Of a DNA stretch of 64,000 bases, positions 55,642 through 64,000 are shown in pieces (the first letter of the stretch is position 1; each line of letters opens with the position of its first letter). Both the position numbers and the translations under genes were made by a program. Under the pieces are notes generated by a model, which saw nothing but the letters and a program-made list of their open reading frames with translations, made no database searches and had not been told where the DNA came from. Source of the stretch: Bos javanicus (taxonomy: Eukaryota; Chordata; Mammalia; Artiodactyla; Bovidae); contig NC_083877.1 of the NCBI RefSeq assembly GCF_032452875.1, positions 46,611,724 through 46,675,723 on the forward strand, given 5' to 3'.

Positions 55642-56401
55642 ACAGCTTGGGACAGTGATTCCCAGAGAGAAGTGAGTCCCAGCTCACTGTCAGAAGAGCT
55701 TCCAGGCCACATAGTGGGGAGGACATGCACAGAGCAGCCATCTCTCCAGATTGAAAAAACAGAGCTGCAGGTTCAGAGGGGCCCAGGTACCTAGGATGTG
55801 GAGTGCAAAGCACAGAGAGGAGAGAGAACTCCACAGGTTTGTTATCCAGTCTTTGATTAACAGAGATACCCACAAGGGCCTGGGCCGAAGATCACTGCTC
55901 TTATTAAAAGGATTCAAGACAGCAGCAACTTCACATAGATGAGGTTGTGAGGAGCATGGAGGGCCCCCTAAAATGACTCTCTAGGTGTCTTTGTCCTTCA
56001 CCCCAGCATCTCTAACCTTTCAGCACCCAAATTACCAACAGGGCTGAGGCTCAGGAGTGAAAGAGGCAAGGGGAGGGGAGAGGGTTTGCTGAGGAGGGAG
56101 GCCTGCGTTTTGCACCCCAAAGTGTTCTGGAACTCACTCTGGCCATTCCCACTTAGAAGGGGGTGGGGGTGGATTTACGAGGAAGTTAGTGAGACTGAAG
56201 CTGTAGGGTTCCTAACAGACAAGCCCTGGGCATGGCCTCTGTACATGTTTTTGTGAGCCTGCCCATGTTATATTTTTGTCAACTTTATTTTTCTTCAAAG
56301 GGGCTCTCAAATTATATAAGCTTTGGGGTTCCCCTGTCTGTGGACTGTGTGGCACACCCTTTATGCAACACAAAATGTCCCATTGACAAACCAGCTCATT
56401 T
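55642..56401. other. Unclassified stretch, no gene seen
   Basis: Frames of 60-84 codons overlap on opposite strands, which suggests chance. No repeat was recognised. Confidence 0.4.
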
Positions 56402-57000
56402 TTATTCATTCATCTATTTAACAAAGGTGCCCAGGACCATCTCTTGAACACAAGGCTGAGCAGGACAGCTGTGGTCTCTGTCTTTATGGAACATTCAGTC
56501 TAACATGGAGAAGGCAATGGCAACCCACTCTAGTACGCTTGCCTGGAAAATCCCATGGATGGAGGAGCCTGGTAGGCTGCAGTCCATGGGTTCGCGAAGA
56601 GTCCGACAAGACTCATCGACTTCACTTTATTTTTCACTTTCATGCATTGGAGAAGGAAATGGCAACCCACTCAGTGTTCTTGCCTGGAGAATCCCAGGGA
56701 TGGGGGAGCCTGGTGGGCTGCCATCTATGGGGTTGCACGGAGTCGGACACGACTGAAGCGACTTAGCAGCAGCAGCAGTCTAACATGGGAGAAGGGAGTT
56801 AGTAATCAACCATGGTGATGTCACTAAACAGGTGCCGAGTGTAATGAAGGGGTGGAAGGCTGTGAGCAAGGCCCGAAGACTCTTCTGGAGGGTGGAGGTC
56901 AGGGGGTCTTCCCTGGAGAAGTACCAGGCCAGGTAATGGTGACTGATGGGAGGGGTGATGGCAGGCAGAACAGGCATCCTGTGACAAAGGTAGGAGGGGG
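56402..57000 (-). mobile_element. L2 LINE 3' end, antisense, split by BOV-A2
   Basis: 'ttcattcatctatttaacaa', 'gtctctgtctttatggaaca' and 'ttcagtctaacatgg' continue after the SINE with 'gggagaagggagttagtaat' and 'gtgtaatgaaggggtggaag'. Confidence 0.65.
56509..56776 (+). mobile_element. BOV-A2 SINE
   Basis: Full dimer ending in (AGC)n. Perfect 12-bp target duplication AGTCTAACATGG (56497-56508 and 56777-56788). TTTCACTTTC motif at 56632-56641. The first unit differs by 'ggcaacccactctagtacgc'. Confidence 0.93.
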
Positions 57001-57977
57001 AGGAGCCTAGCCAGTGGGAAGAGCTGAGGATGGCTAATATGGGTGCCAGGGCTTGGGTGGGGTGGGGGTGAAGGATGAGGCTGGCGTGCTCAGTGGGGTC
57101 AGTGCCACTGGCTGCTGCCAGTTGGTATTAAGGATTTTGACTTCTCAAGTATTTCTTTTCAGAAAGACTCAAAGCTAGGACCAGACTGTGTTGGCAGGGT
57201 TTCAGCCCAAATCACAGGCTCTCTTTATGATTCCTTGTAATTCTGCTCACATCAAAGTCAAAATTGCCTGCATCTGGACGGCCACTCTCTCCAGGCCAAA
57301 TTACAGACCCTGATTGTGAAGTGTCCAATGGCAACTCTCCCACAGCCCCAGCCCTGCAGGCCCAGCCAGAGCCCAGCCTGAAAGAAGAGCCAGAGCGAAC
57401 TGGGGCCAGGCCAGGATATGGACTGACGGATGGCTGCCACAGAGGTCACCTGGGTGACCACACCTCAGAAGAAGCCATCTAGGACTGACCTTGCCAGGGA
57501 GTATTGGTACCCAGAGTAAACTGCTTGTAAGCCTCACCCTGCAATTTGCCTGTTGTGTTACCACCCCTCCCCAACACACAGACACAACCAGGTCACAACG
57601 TCCTTAAGCCATTTCCTGGGAGCCCACAAAACCTCCAGTCACCCCTTAAAGAGACAGCCTCTGTCATGCAGTTAGGCTAACACATGGTCCTTTGAGATCA
57701 GCTTAGGGAAGGATTGAGGTGGGAAGATGTAGTGGGATCCAGCATTCAGCGAGGACCTGCCTGTTTTCTGCCAGACATTGTACTACTGGGAACTGGCTGT
57801 GTTGTGAATTCAATCCTCACCTGCACCTGGTAGACACCTGTGTCCCACAATAAACTCAGGACTCTTGATTTAAGCTTTGGCTTTCATTCATGAGGTGTTG
57901 CACTCAGAAGGAACACTGGTCCTACATCCAAATATAAAGAAAAACAATTTAAATTGTTTCTGTTTTCTCTTGAAAAA
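57001..57977. other. Mostly unclassified stretch
   Basis: No gene is seen. A weak reversed MIR may lie at about 57740-57840 ('ttctgccagacattgtacta', 'ttcaatcctcacctgcac'). A G-rich patch with three G runs is at about 57055-57071. Confidence 0.4.
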
Positions 57978-57985
57978 CATCTAAA

Positions 57986-58123
57986 TGAAAGTGTTAGTTG
58001 CTCAGTAGTGTCCAACTCTTTGCCACCCCACAGACAGTAGCCCGCCAGGTTCCTCTCTCCATAGAATTTTCTAGGCAAGAATACTGGAGTGGGTAGCCAT
58101 TTCCTTCTCCAGGCGACCTCCAG
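57986..58123 (-). mobile_element. Bov-tA/BovB-tail SINE fragment, antisense
   Basis: 'gttgctcagtagtgtccaac', 'aggcaagaatactggagtg' and 'catttccttctccaggcga'. It is truncated before the tRNA head. Flanked by CATCTAAA (57978-57985 and 58124-58131), so the truncation occurred at insertion. Confidence 0.85.
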
Positions 58124-58131
58124 CATCTAAA

Positions 58132-58974
58132 GAGACTGTATATCCAAAAAGCATAACCAAATGTTTAGAACTACGGGCACACACAAATCACACACCCCCT
58201 CATGAGAACAGAGTGGATGCTCCAAGACCTCTCATCATCCCATCTCAAAACACCCCAACCTCTCAGGGAACATGTCTCTCTTTCCTCTCTTTTGACTTCT
58301 CTTTTCCCCTCAGGATGGATGGTTCTTGGTGCCTCCCACCAATAATCAATCTAGCTTTCTCGGTCCACTCAGTGTCCACTCAACTGGACAGGCATAGCCT
58401 CCCACCTCTTTCCAAAGGTCTCTGCCCCAGAGCCACACTATTAATTCTCGTGAAGCCTTTGATGTTTGGAAGGAGGGAGGGGTGTGGCTGGTCTTGTAAC
58501 TCTAGATTTATCTGCTGGCCGGCAGGCCCAGGTACCCCCTGGAGTCTGGCTCCTGTGTCCTGCTGACCTGCAGGCTGAGACAGTGGGAAGGGAGAGGGCA
58601 GAGCTGGTCCGTCTCGGGACGGGAGGCAGGTGGTGGCTGGAGCAGCCTTCCCTTCATCAAAGCATGCGGGCTGGCTGCAGTTTACAGGAGACAAAGGCCC
58701 CACCTCTGTGAGGCCTCTGCTGAGTGAGCCAAGAGGATCAGTCCAGACAGAAACAGACAGAAACATCCATGCCATTGATTCTTTTTCTGCTGAAGATGAG
58801 AAGAAACAACCAGAGTTCTCCACAGCTGCCAAAGCGGGAGGGGCAACTGCTTCGGGTATGCTTCCTGTCCTGCTCTGATTACCCTGTTTCCCCTCGATCT
58901 GATAAACCCCTCGGCGTCAGTGGTTTATCAGTGGCTGTGGTTCAGTTTCTTTCTTTCATGCCACTCTGCTTACA
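58132..58974. other. Unclassified, partly G/C-rich stretch
   Basis: Frames of up to 150 codons (minus, 58380-58832) and 122 codons (plus, 58724-59092) cross the stretch and each other, without domain features. No repeat was recognised at 58132-58970. Confidence 0.4.
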
Positions 58975-59127
58975 AATACTCCTTGATCTCCCTGGCAGAC
59001 TCACTTGGGGAATTTTTACCAAAATGGCCCCCCAGTTGCCAGACCAATTAAATCCAAACCCCTGGGGTATGACTGGGGCATCCGCATTTTGAAAAAACTC
59101 TCCCCCAAAGCTGGTCTGACGCATGTA
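58975..59127 (+). mobile_element. MER5-type hAT MITE remnant
   Basis: 'tcacttggggaatttttacc', 'ccaaacccctggggtatgac' and 'ctggggcatccgcattttg' follow the MER5 pattern. Confidence 0.5.
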
Positions 59128-59198
59128 AATCAGTGAAGTCAGAACATTCCCTCACACCATCCACAAAAATAAACTCAAAGTGGCTTAGAGACTGAAAT

Positions 59199-59486
59199 AT
59201 GCAACACGGCACCTTAAAACTTCTAGATGAAAACATAGGTAAAATATTCTCTGACATAAACCATAGCAATCTTTTCTTGGGTCAGTCTCCCAAGGCAAAA
59301 GAAATAAAAGCAAAAATAAACAAAGGGGAGCAAATTAAACTTACAAGGCTTTTCATAGCAAATGAAACCAGAAATAAAACAAAAAGACTAACTGTGGAAT
59401 GGGAGAAAATTTTTGTAAATGATGTGGTTGACAAAGGATTGATTTCCAAAATCTACAAACAGTTCATACATCTCAATATCAAATAA
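59199..59486 (+). pseudogene. L1 ORF2 C-terminal remnant (95 codons open)
   Basis: The frame reads through the conserved ORF2 segment after the RT: KLLDENIGKIFSDINHS near residues 7-23, then NKGEQIKLTRLFIANETRNK and VEWEKIFVNDVVDKGLISKI. These match the L1 pattern 'EWEKIFANEATDKGLISKIYKQL'. A stop ends it (LNIK*). It has no RT or endonuclease and is inert. Confidence 0.8.
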
Positions 59487-59618
59487 CAAACAACCCAATC
59501 AAAAAGATGGGCAGAAGACCTCAATAGACATTCCTCCAAAGAAGACATACAGATGGCCCAATAGGCACATGACAAGATATTCAACATTGCTAATTATTGG
59601 AGAAATGCAAATCAAAAC

Positions 59619-59699
59619 TATTGGTTGACCAAAAAGTTCCTTCAAATTTTTCCATAACATCTTACAGAAACCCAAATGAACTTTTTGGCCAACCCAACG
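59619..59699. mobile_element. Mariner-type MITE, second copy
   Basis: About 80 bp, ends 'tattggttgaccaaaaag' and 'ctttttggccaaccca', imperfect inverted repeats of the same family as the element at 46511. The left TA target is kept at 59619-59620. The right one reads CG (59698-59699), the expected TA having changed. It interrupts L1 ORF2 between 'aatcaaaac' and 'caatgagatatcacc'. Confidence 0.85.
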
Positions 59700-60616
59700 C
59701 AATGAGATATCACCTCACGCCAGTCAGAATGGCCATCATCAAGTCTATAAATAACAAAAGCTGGAGAGGGAGTGAAGAAAAGAGAACCTACTTACGCTGT
59801 TGTGGGAATGTAAAGTGGTGTAGCCACTATGAAGAACAGTATGGAGGTTTCTCAAAAGCCTACAAAGAGAGTTGCCATATGATCTAGCAATCCCACTTCT
59901 GAGCATATATATGGAGAAAACCATAATTTGAAAAGACATATGCACCTCAGTGTTCATAGCAGCAGTACTTACAATAGCCAAGACATGGAAGCACTTAAGT
60001 GTCTATCAACAGATGAATGTATAAAGATTATGTGGTATATATATATTTACACGCACACACAGAATATTCAGTTCATTTCAGTCTCTCATTCGTATTCAAC
60101 TCTTGAGCTGCAGCACGCCAGGCCTCCCTGTCCAACACCAACTCCTGGAGCCCACTCAAACTTATGTCCATTGAGTCACTGACGCCATCCAACCATCTCA
60201 TCCTCTGTTGTCCCCTTCTCCTCCTGCCTTCAATCTTTCCCAGCATCGGGGTCTTTTCAAATGAGTCAGCTCTTTGCATCAGGTGGCCCAAGTATTGGAG
60301 TTTCAGCTTCAGCATCAGTCCTTCCAATGAACACCCAGGACTGATCTGCTTTAGGATGGACTGGTTGGATCTCCTTGTGGTCCAAGGGACTCTCAAGAGT
60401 CTTCTCCAACACCACAGTTCAAAAGCATCAATTCTTTAGCGCTCAGCTTTCTTTATAGTCCAACTCTCACATCCATACATGACTACTGGAAAAACCATAG
60501 CCTTGACTAGATGGAAATTTTTTGGCAAAGTAATGTCTCTGCTTTTGAATATGCTATCTAGGTTGGTCATAACTTTCCTTCCAAGGAGTAAGCATCTTTT
60601 AATTTCATGGCTGCAG

Positions 60617-61313
60617 TCACCATCTGCAGTGATTTTGGAGCCCCAAAAAATAGTCTCTCACTGTTTTCACTGTTTCCCCATCTATTTCCCATGAAGTGAT
60701 GGGACCAGATGCCATGATCTTAGTTTTCTGAATGTTGAGCTTTAAGCCAACTTTTTCACACTCCTCTTTCACTTTCATCAAGAGGTTCTTTAGTTCCTCT
60801 TCACTTTCTGCCATAAGGGTGGTGTAATCTGCATAACTGAGGTTATTGATATTTCTCCCAGCAATCTTGATTCCAGCTTGTGCTTCATCCAGCCCAGTGT
60901 TTCTCATAATGTACTCTGCATATAAGTTAAATAAGCAGGGTGACAATATACAGCCTTGACATACTCGTTTTCCTATTTGGAACCAGTCTGTTGTTCCATG
61001 TCCAGTTCTAACTGTTGCTTCCTGATCTGCATTAGGTTTCTCAAGAGGCAGGTGGTCTGGTATTCCCATCTCTTTCAAAATTTTCCAGTTTATTGTGATC
61101 CACACAATAAAGGCTTTGGCAGTCAAAGGCTTTGGCATAGTCAATAAAGCAGAAATAGATGTTTTTCTGGAACTCTCTTGCTTTTTTGATGATCCAGCAG
61201 ATGTTGGCAGTTTGATCTCTGGTTCCTCTGCCTTTTCTAAAACCAGCTTGAACATCTGGAAGTTCACGGTTCACGTATTGCTGAAGCCTGGCTTGGAGAA
61301 TTTTGAGCATCAC
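60617..61313 (-). pseudogene. RT remnant of the inverted BovB
   Basis: Two minus frames. 61041-61313 holds DVQAGFRKGRGTRDQ and CFIDYAKAFDC (fingers and motif A, catalytic Asp kept). 60617-61267 holds RVCQGCILSPC (motif B) and then LSYADYTTLM: the catalytic box YADD has become YADY. A small duplication of 'aaaggctttggc' near 61108-61134 causes the frame break. The enzyme would be inactive. Confidence 0.88.
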
Positions 61314-61327
61314 TTTACTAGCGTGTG

Positions 61328-61596
61328 CTGCTGCTGCTGCTGCTGCTAAGTCGCTTCAGTCGTGTCTGACTGTGTGACCCCATGGATGGCAGCCCACCAG
61401 GCTCCCCCGTCCATGGGATTCTCCAGGCAAGAACACTGGAGTGGGTTGCCATTTCCTTCTCCAATGCATGAAAGTGAAAAGTGAAAGGGAAGTCGCTCAG
61501 TCATGTCTGACTCTAGCGACCCCATGGACTGCAGCCTACCAGGCTCCTCCGTCCATGGGATTTTCCAGGCAAAAGTACTGGAGTGGGGTGCCATAT
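61328..61596 (-). mobile_element. BOV-A2 SINE inside BovB
   Basis: Antisense, starting with a (CTG)6 tract (61328-61345) and ending 'tggagtggggtgccat'. Perfect 9-bp target duplication TAGCGTGTG (61319-61327 and 61597-61605). GAAAGTGAAA motif at 61470-61479. Confidence 0.94.
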
Positions 61597-62215
61597 TAGC
61601 GTGTGAGATGAATCCAATTGTGCGGTAGTTTGAGCATTCTTTGGCATTACCTTTCTTTGGGATTGGAATGAAAACTGACCTTTTCCAGTCCTGTGGCCAC
61701 TGCTGAGTTTTCCAAATTTGCTGACATATCGAGTGCAGGACTGTCACAGCATCATCTTTCAGGATTTGAAATAGCTCAACTGGAATTCCATAACCTCCAC
61801 TAGCTTTTTTCGTAGTGAAGCTTTCTAAGGCCCACTTGACTTCACATTCCAGGATGTCTGGCTCTATGTGAGTGATCACACCATCGTGATTAACTGGGTT
61901 GTGAATCTTTTTTGTGTTCTTCTGTGTATTCTTGCCACCTCTTCTTAATATCGTCTGCGTCTGTTAGGTCCATACCATTTCTGTCCTTTATTGAGCCCAT
62001 CTTTGCATGAAATATTCCCTTCATATCTCTAATTTTCTTGAAGAGATCTCTAATGTTTCCTATTGTTTTTCTCTATTTCTTTCCATTGATCTCTGAGAAA
62101 GGCTTTGTTATCTCTCCTTGTTATTCTTTGGAAATCTGCATTCAAATGGGTATATCTTTCCTTTTCTCCTTTGCTTTTAGCTTCTCTTCTTTTCACAGCT
62201 ATTTGTAAGGCCTCC

Positions 62216-62617
62216 TTAGACAGCCATTTTGCTTTGTTGCATTTCTTTTTCCTGGGGGATGGTCTTGATCCCTGTGTCCTGTACAATGTCATGAACCTCT
62301 GCCCATAGTTCATCAGGCACTGTGTCTATCAGATCTAGTCCCTTAAATCTATTTGTCACTTCTACTGTATAATCATAAAGGATTTGATTTAGGTCATACC
62401 TGAATGGTTTAGTGGTTTTCCCCACTTTCTTCAATTTAAGTCTGAATTTGGCAATAAGGAGTTCATGATCTGAGCCACAATCAGCTCCCGGTCTTGTTTT
62501 TGCTGACTGTATAGAGCTTCTCCATCTTTGGCTGCAAAGAATATAATCAATCTGATTTCGGTGCTGGCCATCTGGGAATGTCCATGAACAGTATGAAAAG
62601 GCAAAAAGATAGGACAC
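62216..62617 (-). pseudogene. BovB endonuclease C-terminal part and linker (133 codons)
   Basis: The frame reads QHRNQIDYILCSQRW, then GADCGSDHELLIAKF, which contains the conserved SDH motif of the APE-type endonuclease (catalytic Asp/His). Next come PFRYDLNQILYDYTVEV and the linker. Its N-terminal partner is on the opposite strand at 62645-63298 because of the inversion. The first residues (about 1-13) derive from the inverted junction, not from the enzyme. Confidence 0.85.
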
Positions 62618-63336
62618 TGAAAGATGAACTCCCCAGGTCGGTAGGTGCCCAATATGCTACTGGAAATCAGTGGAGAAATAAGAAAGAATGAAGGGATGGG
62701 GCCAAAGCAAAAACAATACCCAGCTGTGGATGTGACTGGTGATAGAAGCAAGGTTCGATGCTGTAAACAGCAATATTGCATAGGAACCTGGAATGTCAGG
62801 TCCATGAATCAAGGCAAATTGGAAGTGGTCAAACAAGAGATGGCAAGAGTGAATGTCGACATTCTAGGAATCAGCAAACTGAAATGGACTGGAATGGGTG
62901 AATTTAACTCAGATGACCATTTTATCCACTACTGTGGGCAGGAATCCCTTAGAAGAAATGGAGTAGCCATCATGGTCAACAAAAGAGTCCGAAATGCAGT
63001 ACTTGGATGCAACCTCAAAAACGACAGAATGATCTCTGTTCGTTTCCAAGGCAAACCATTCAATATCACAGTAATCCAAGTCTATGCCCCGACCAGTAAC
63101 GCTGAAGAAGCTGAGGTTGAACGGTTCTATGAAGACCTACAAGACCTTTTAGAATTAATACCCAAAAAAGATGTCCTTTTCATTATAGGGGACTGGAATA
63201 CAAAAGTAGGAAGTCAGGAAACACCTGGAATAACAGGGAAATCTGGCCTTGGAGTACGGAATGAAGCATGGCAAAGGCTAAGAGAGTTTTGCCAATAGAA
63301 TGCCCTGGTCATAGCAAGCACCCACCCTCTTCCAAC
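62582..63336 (+). mobile_element. Inverted 5' segment of the BovB
   Basis: This sense segment begins at 'ccatgaacagtatgaaaagg', covers the region just upstream of the endonuclease and the endonuclease N-terminal portion, and stops at 'accctcttccaac' (63324-63336). The antisense part resumes only about 25 bp further along the BovB consensus as I know it, so little was lost at the inversion. Confidence 0.85.
62645..63298 (+). pseudogene. BovB endonuclease N-terminal part, open for 217 codons
   Basis: APE-type endonuclease motifs in order: GTWNVRSM (residues 47-54), DILGISKLKW (72-81), RRNGVAIMV (103-111), VYAPTSN (146-152), FIIGDWNTKVG (179-189) and a final LREFCQ. Position 78 is Lys where the family has the catalytic Glu (GISELKW), so even an intact protein would be inactive. 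It ends at TAG after FCQ, where related copies have a Gln/Glu codon. The C-terminal half (SDH motif) is on the other strand. This is the longest open element-derived frame in the window, and it is not a host gene. Confidence 0.88.
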
Positions 63337-63586
63337 ATGAAATCTTAGTCATAAAAAAGAATAAAATCATGCCGTTTGCAGCAACATGGATGGACGTAGA
63401 CATTAACATGCTAAGTGAAGTAACAGACAAATGTTGTGATATCACTTATAAGTGGTCTAAAAAATGATACCGATGAACTTGTTTACAAAACAGAAACAAA
63501 CTCACAGACACGGAAAACAAAACTACCAAAGGGGAAAGGGACAGTGGAGAGATAAATTAGGAGTTTGGCATTAGCAGATATATGCT

Positions 63587-63860
63587 GCTGCTGCTGCTAA
63601 GTCGCTTCAGTCGTGTCCAACTCTGTGCGACCCCATAGATGGCAGCCCACCAGGCTCCCCTGTCCCTGGGATTCTCCAGGCAAGAACACTGGAGTGGGTT
63701 GCCATTTCCTTCTCCAATGCATGAAAGTGAAAAGTGAAAGTGAAGTCGCTGAGTCTTGTCCGACTCTTAGCGACCCCATGGACTTCAGCCTACCAGGCTC
63801 CTCCGTCCACAGGATTTTCCAGGCAAGAGTACTGGAGTGGGGTGCCATTGCCTTCTCCAC
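63587..63860 (-). mobile_element. BOV-A2 SINE in the terminal L1
   Basis: Antisense, (CTG)n at its left end, ending 'cattgccttctccac'. Perfect 11-bp target duplication AGATATATGCT (63576-63586 and 63861-63871). GAAAGTGAAA motif at 63723-63732 followed by a second overlapping unit. Confidence 0.94.
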
Positions 63861-64000
63861 AGATATATGCTACCGTATATAAAATAGATAAACAGCAAGG
63901 TCCTACTTATGCACAGGAAGCTATAGTCAATATCCTGTAATAAACTATAACGGGAAAAAATCTGGAAAAGAATGTATATATAGATACCTCTGTCTATCTA

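Larger units (their letters stand above)
60069..63336 (-). mobile_element. BovB LINE with inverted 5' end (about 3.0 kb without the nested SINE)
   Basis: The 3' part (60069-62581) is antisense: TTCAG tail, 3' UTR, RT connection, motif C, B, A, linker, and the endonuclease C-terminus at 62216-62617. The 5' part (62582-63336) is in the opposite, sense orientation and carries the endonuclease N-terminal portion. The two parts meet at 'ccatg' (62582-62586), shared by both. A BOV-A2 interrupts the antisense part. It interrupts the host L1 between 'cagaatatt' and 'gaaatcttagtcataaa'. 5' inversion is known from LINE twin priming. Confidence 0.9.
59128..64000 (+). mobile_element. L1 3' portion, host of MITE, BovB and SINE insertions; runs off the window
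   Basis: The ORF2 C-terminus at 59128-60062 ('gggagaaaatttttgtaaat', 'aaagatgggcagaagacctc', 'gagatatcacctcacgccag') resumes at 63337 ('gcagcaacatggatggacgt', 'gaacttgtttacaaaacag') and at 63872 to the end ('gtatataaaatagataaaca'). It is interrupted by a mariner MITE (59619-59699), a BovB (60069-63336) and a BOV-A2 (63587-63860). The 3' end lies outside the window. Confidence 0.82.

Noticed and set aside
58380..58832. 150-codon minus-strand frame
   Set aside because: It is mirrored by plus-strand frames in the same place and has no domain features. It was treated as chance in G/C-rich sequence.
61328..61345. (CTG)6 as a trinucleotide expansion
   Set aside because: It is the normal (AGC)n end of a BOV-A2 SINE, as also at 3277-3292 and 63587-63597.
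3137..63740. CRISPR-like spaced repeats
   Set aside because: The recurring near-identical blocks are dispersed SINE and LINE copies with target duplications at irregular distances. No array exists.

Overview
The window is repeat-rich mammalian nuclear DNA from a ruminant, most likely a bovid such as cattle, bison, buffalo, sheep or goat. This rests on the repeats: many BovB (RTE) LINE copies, Bov-tA and BOV-A2 SINEs, CHR-type tRNA-derived SINEs, ruminant L1 3' ends and a short mariner element, on a background of older mammalian MIR, L2, MLT1, MER5-type and L1M fragments. I recognise no host protein-coding gene, no exon with a convincing reading frame, no functional RNA gene, no CRISPR array and no bacterial-type feature. 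The longer open frames are either retrotransposon remnants or chance frames. The window is best read as intergenic or deep-intronic DNA.

Layout. 0-6 kb: an MLT1 LTR holding an unexplained 235-bp insertion, a Bov-tA, a BOV-A2, an L1 3' end and a MIR. 6-9.3 kb: a three-layer nest (BovB inside a ruminant L1 3' end inside an older L1 3' end), followed by an antisense L1M segment. 9.3-17 kb: scattered MIR, L2, MER5-type, Bov-tA and CHR copies between unclassified stretches. 17.3-19.4 kb: a decayed L1M carrying four later SINE insertions. 20.9-24 kb: two BovB fragments and L1 tails. 24-29 kb: MIRs, one solo-LTR-like element, and BOV-A2 and CHR SINEs, around a long unclassified A/T-rich stretch. 30-31.2 kb: an antisense L2 fragment that still shows reverse-transcriptase similarity. 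31.6-33.8 kb: an MLT1 LTR, a strong G-quadruplex motif and a solo LTR. 37-41 kb: two BovB copies in opposite orientation. 44.8-48.8 kb: an L1M that hosts a BovB, a mariner MITE and two SINEs and carries a 290-bp degenerate microsatellite. 51.2-53.3 kb: the longest uninverted BovB. 54.3-55.6 kb: a hAT transposase remnant and a second solo LTR of the family seen at 33 kb. 59-64 kb: an L1 3' portion split by a mariner MITE, by a BovB with an inverted 5' end, and by BOV-A2 SINEs; this L1 runs off the window edge.

How the parts relate. The elements do not form a pathway. They record a succession: MIR, L2, MLT1, MER5 and L1M are the oldest, then CHR SINEs and mariner, then BovB, Bov-tA and the LTRs, then BOV-A2, which repeatedly lands inside the others. 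Target-site duplications are readable for many insertions and fix the order in several nests. Nine BovB fragments cover roughly 11 kb, about one sixth of the window. All are 5'-truncated or broken, and none can encode a full protein.

I did not find a previously undescribed biological system. The most useful observations are the 5'-inverted BovB, the interferon-response-like motif kept in all seven BOV-A2 copies, two solo LTRs of one family with separate target duplications, an unidentified insertion with retrotransposition hallmarks, and several G-quadruplex or Z-DNA-prone tracts. Boundaries of old repeats (MIR, L2, MER5, L1M) are by eye and may be off by tens of bases. Family names are from recognition, not from a database search.
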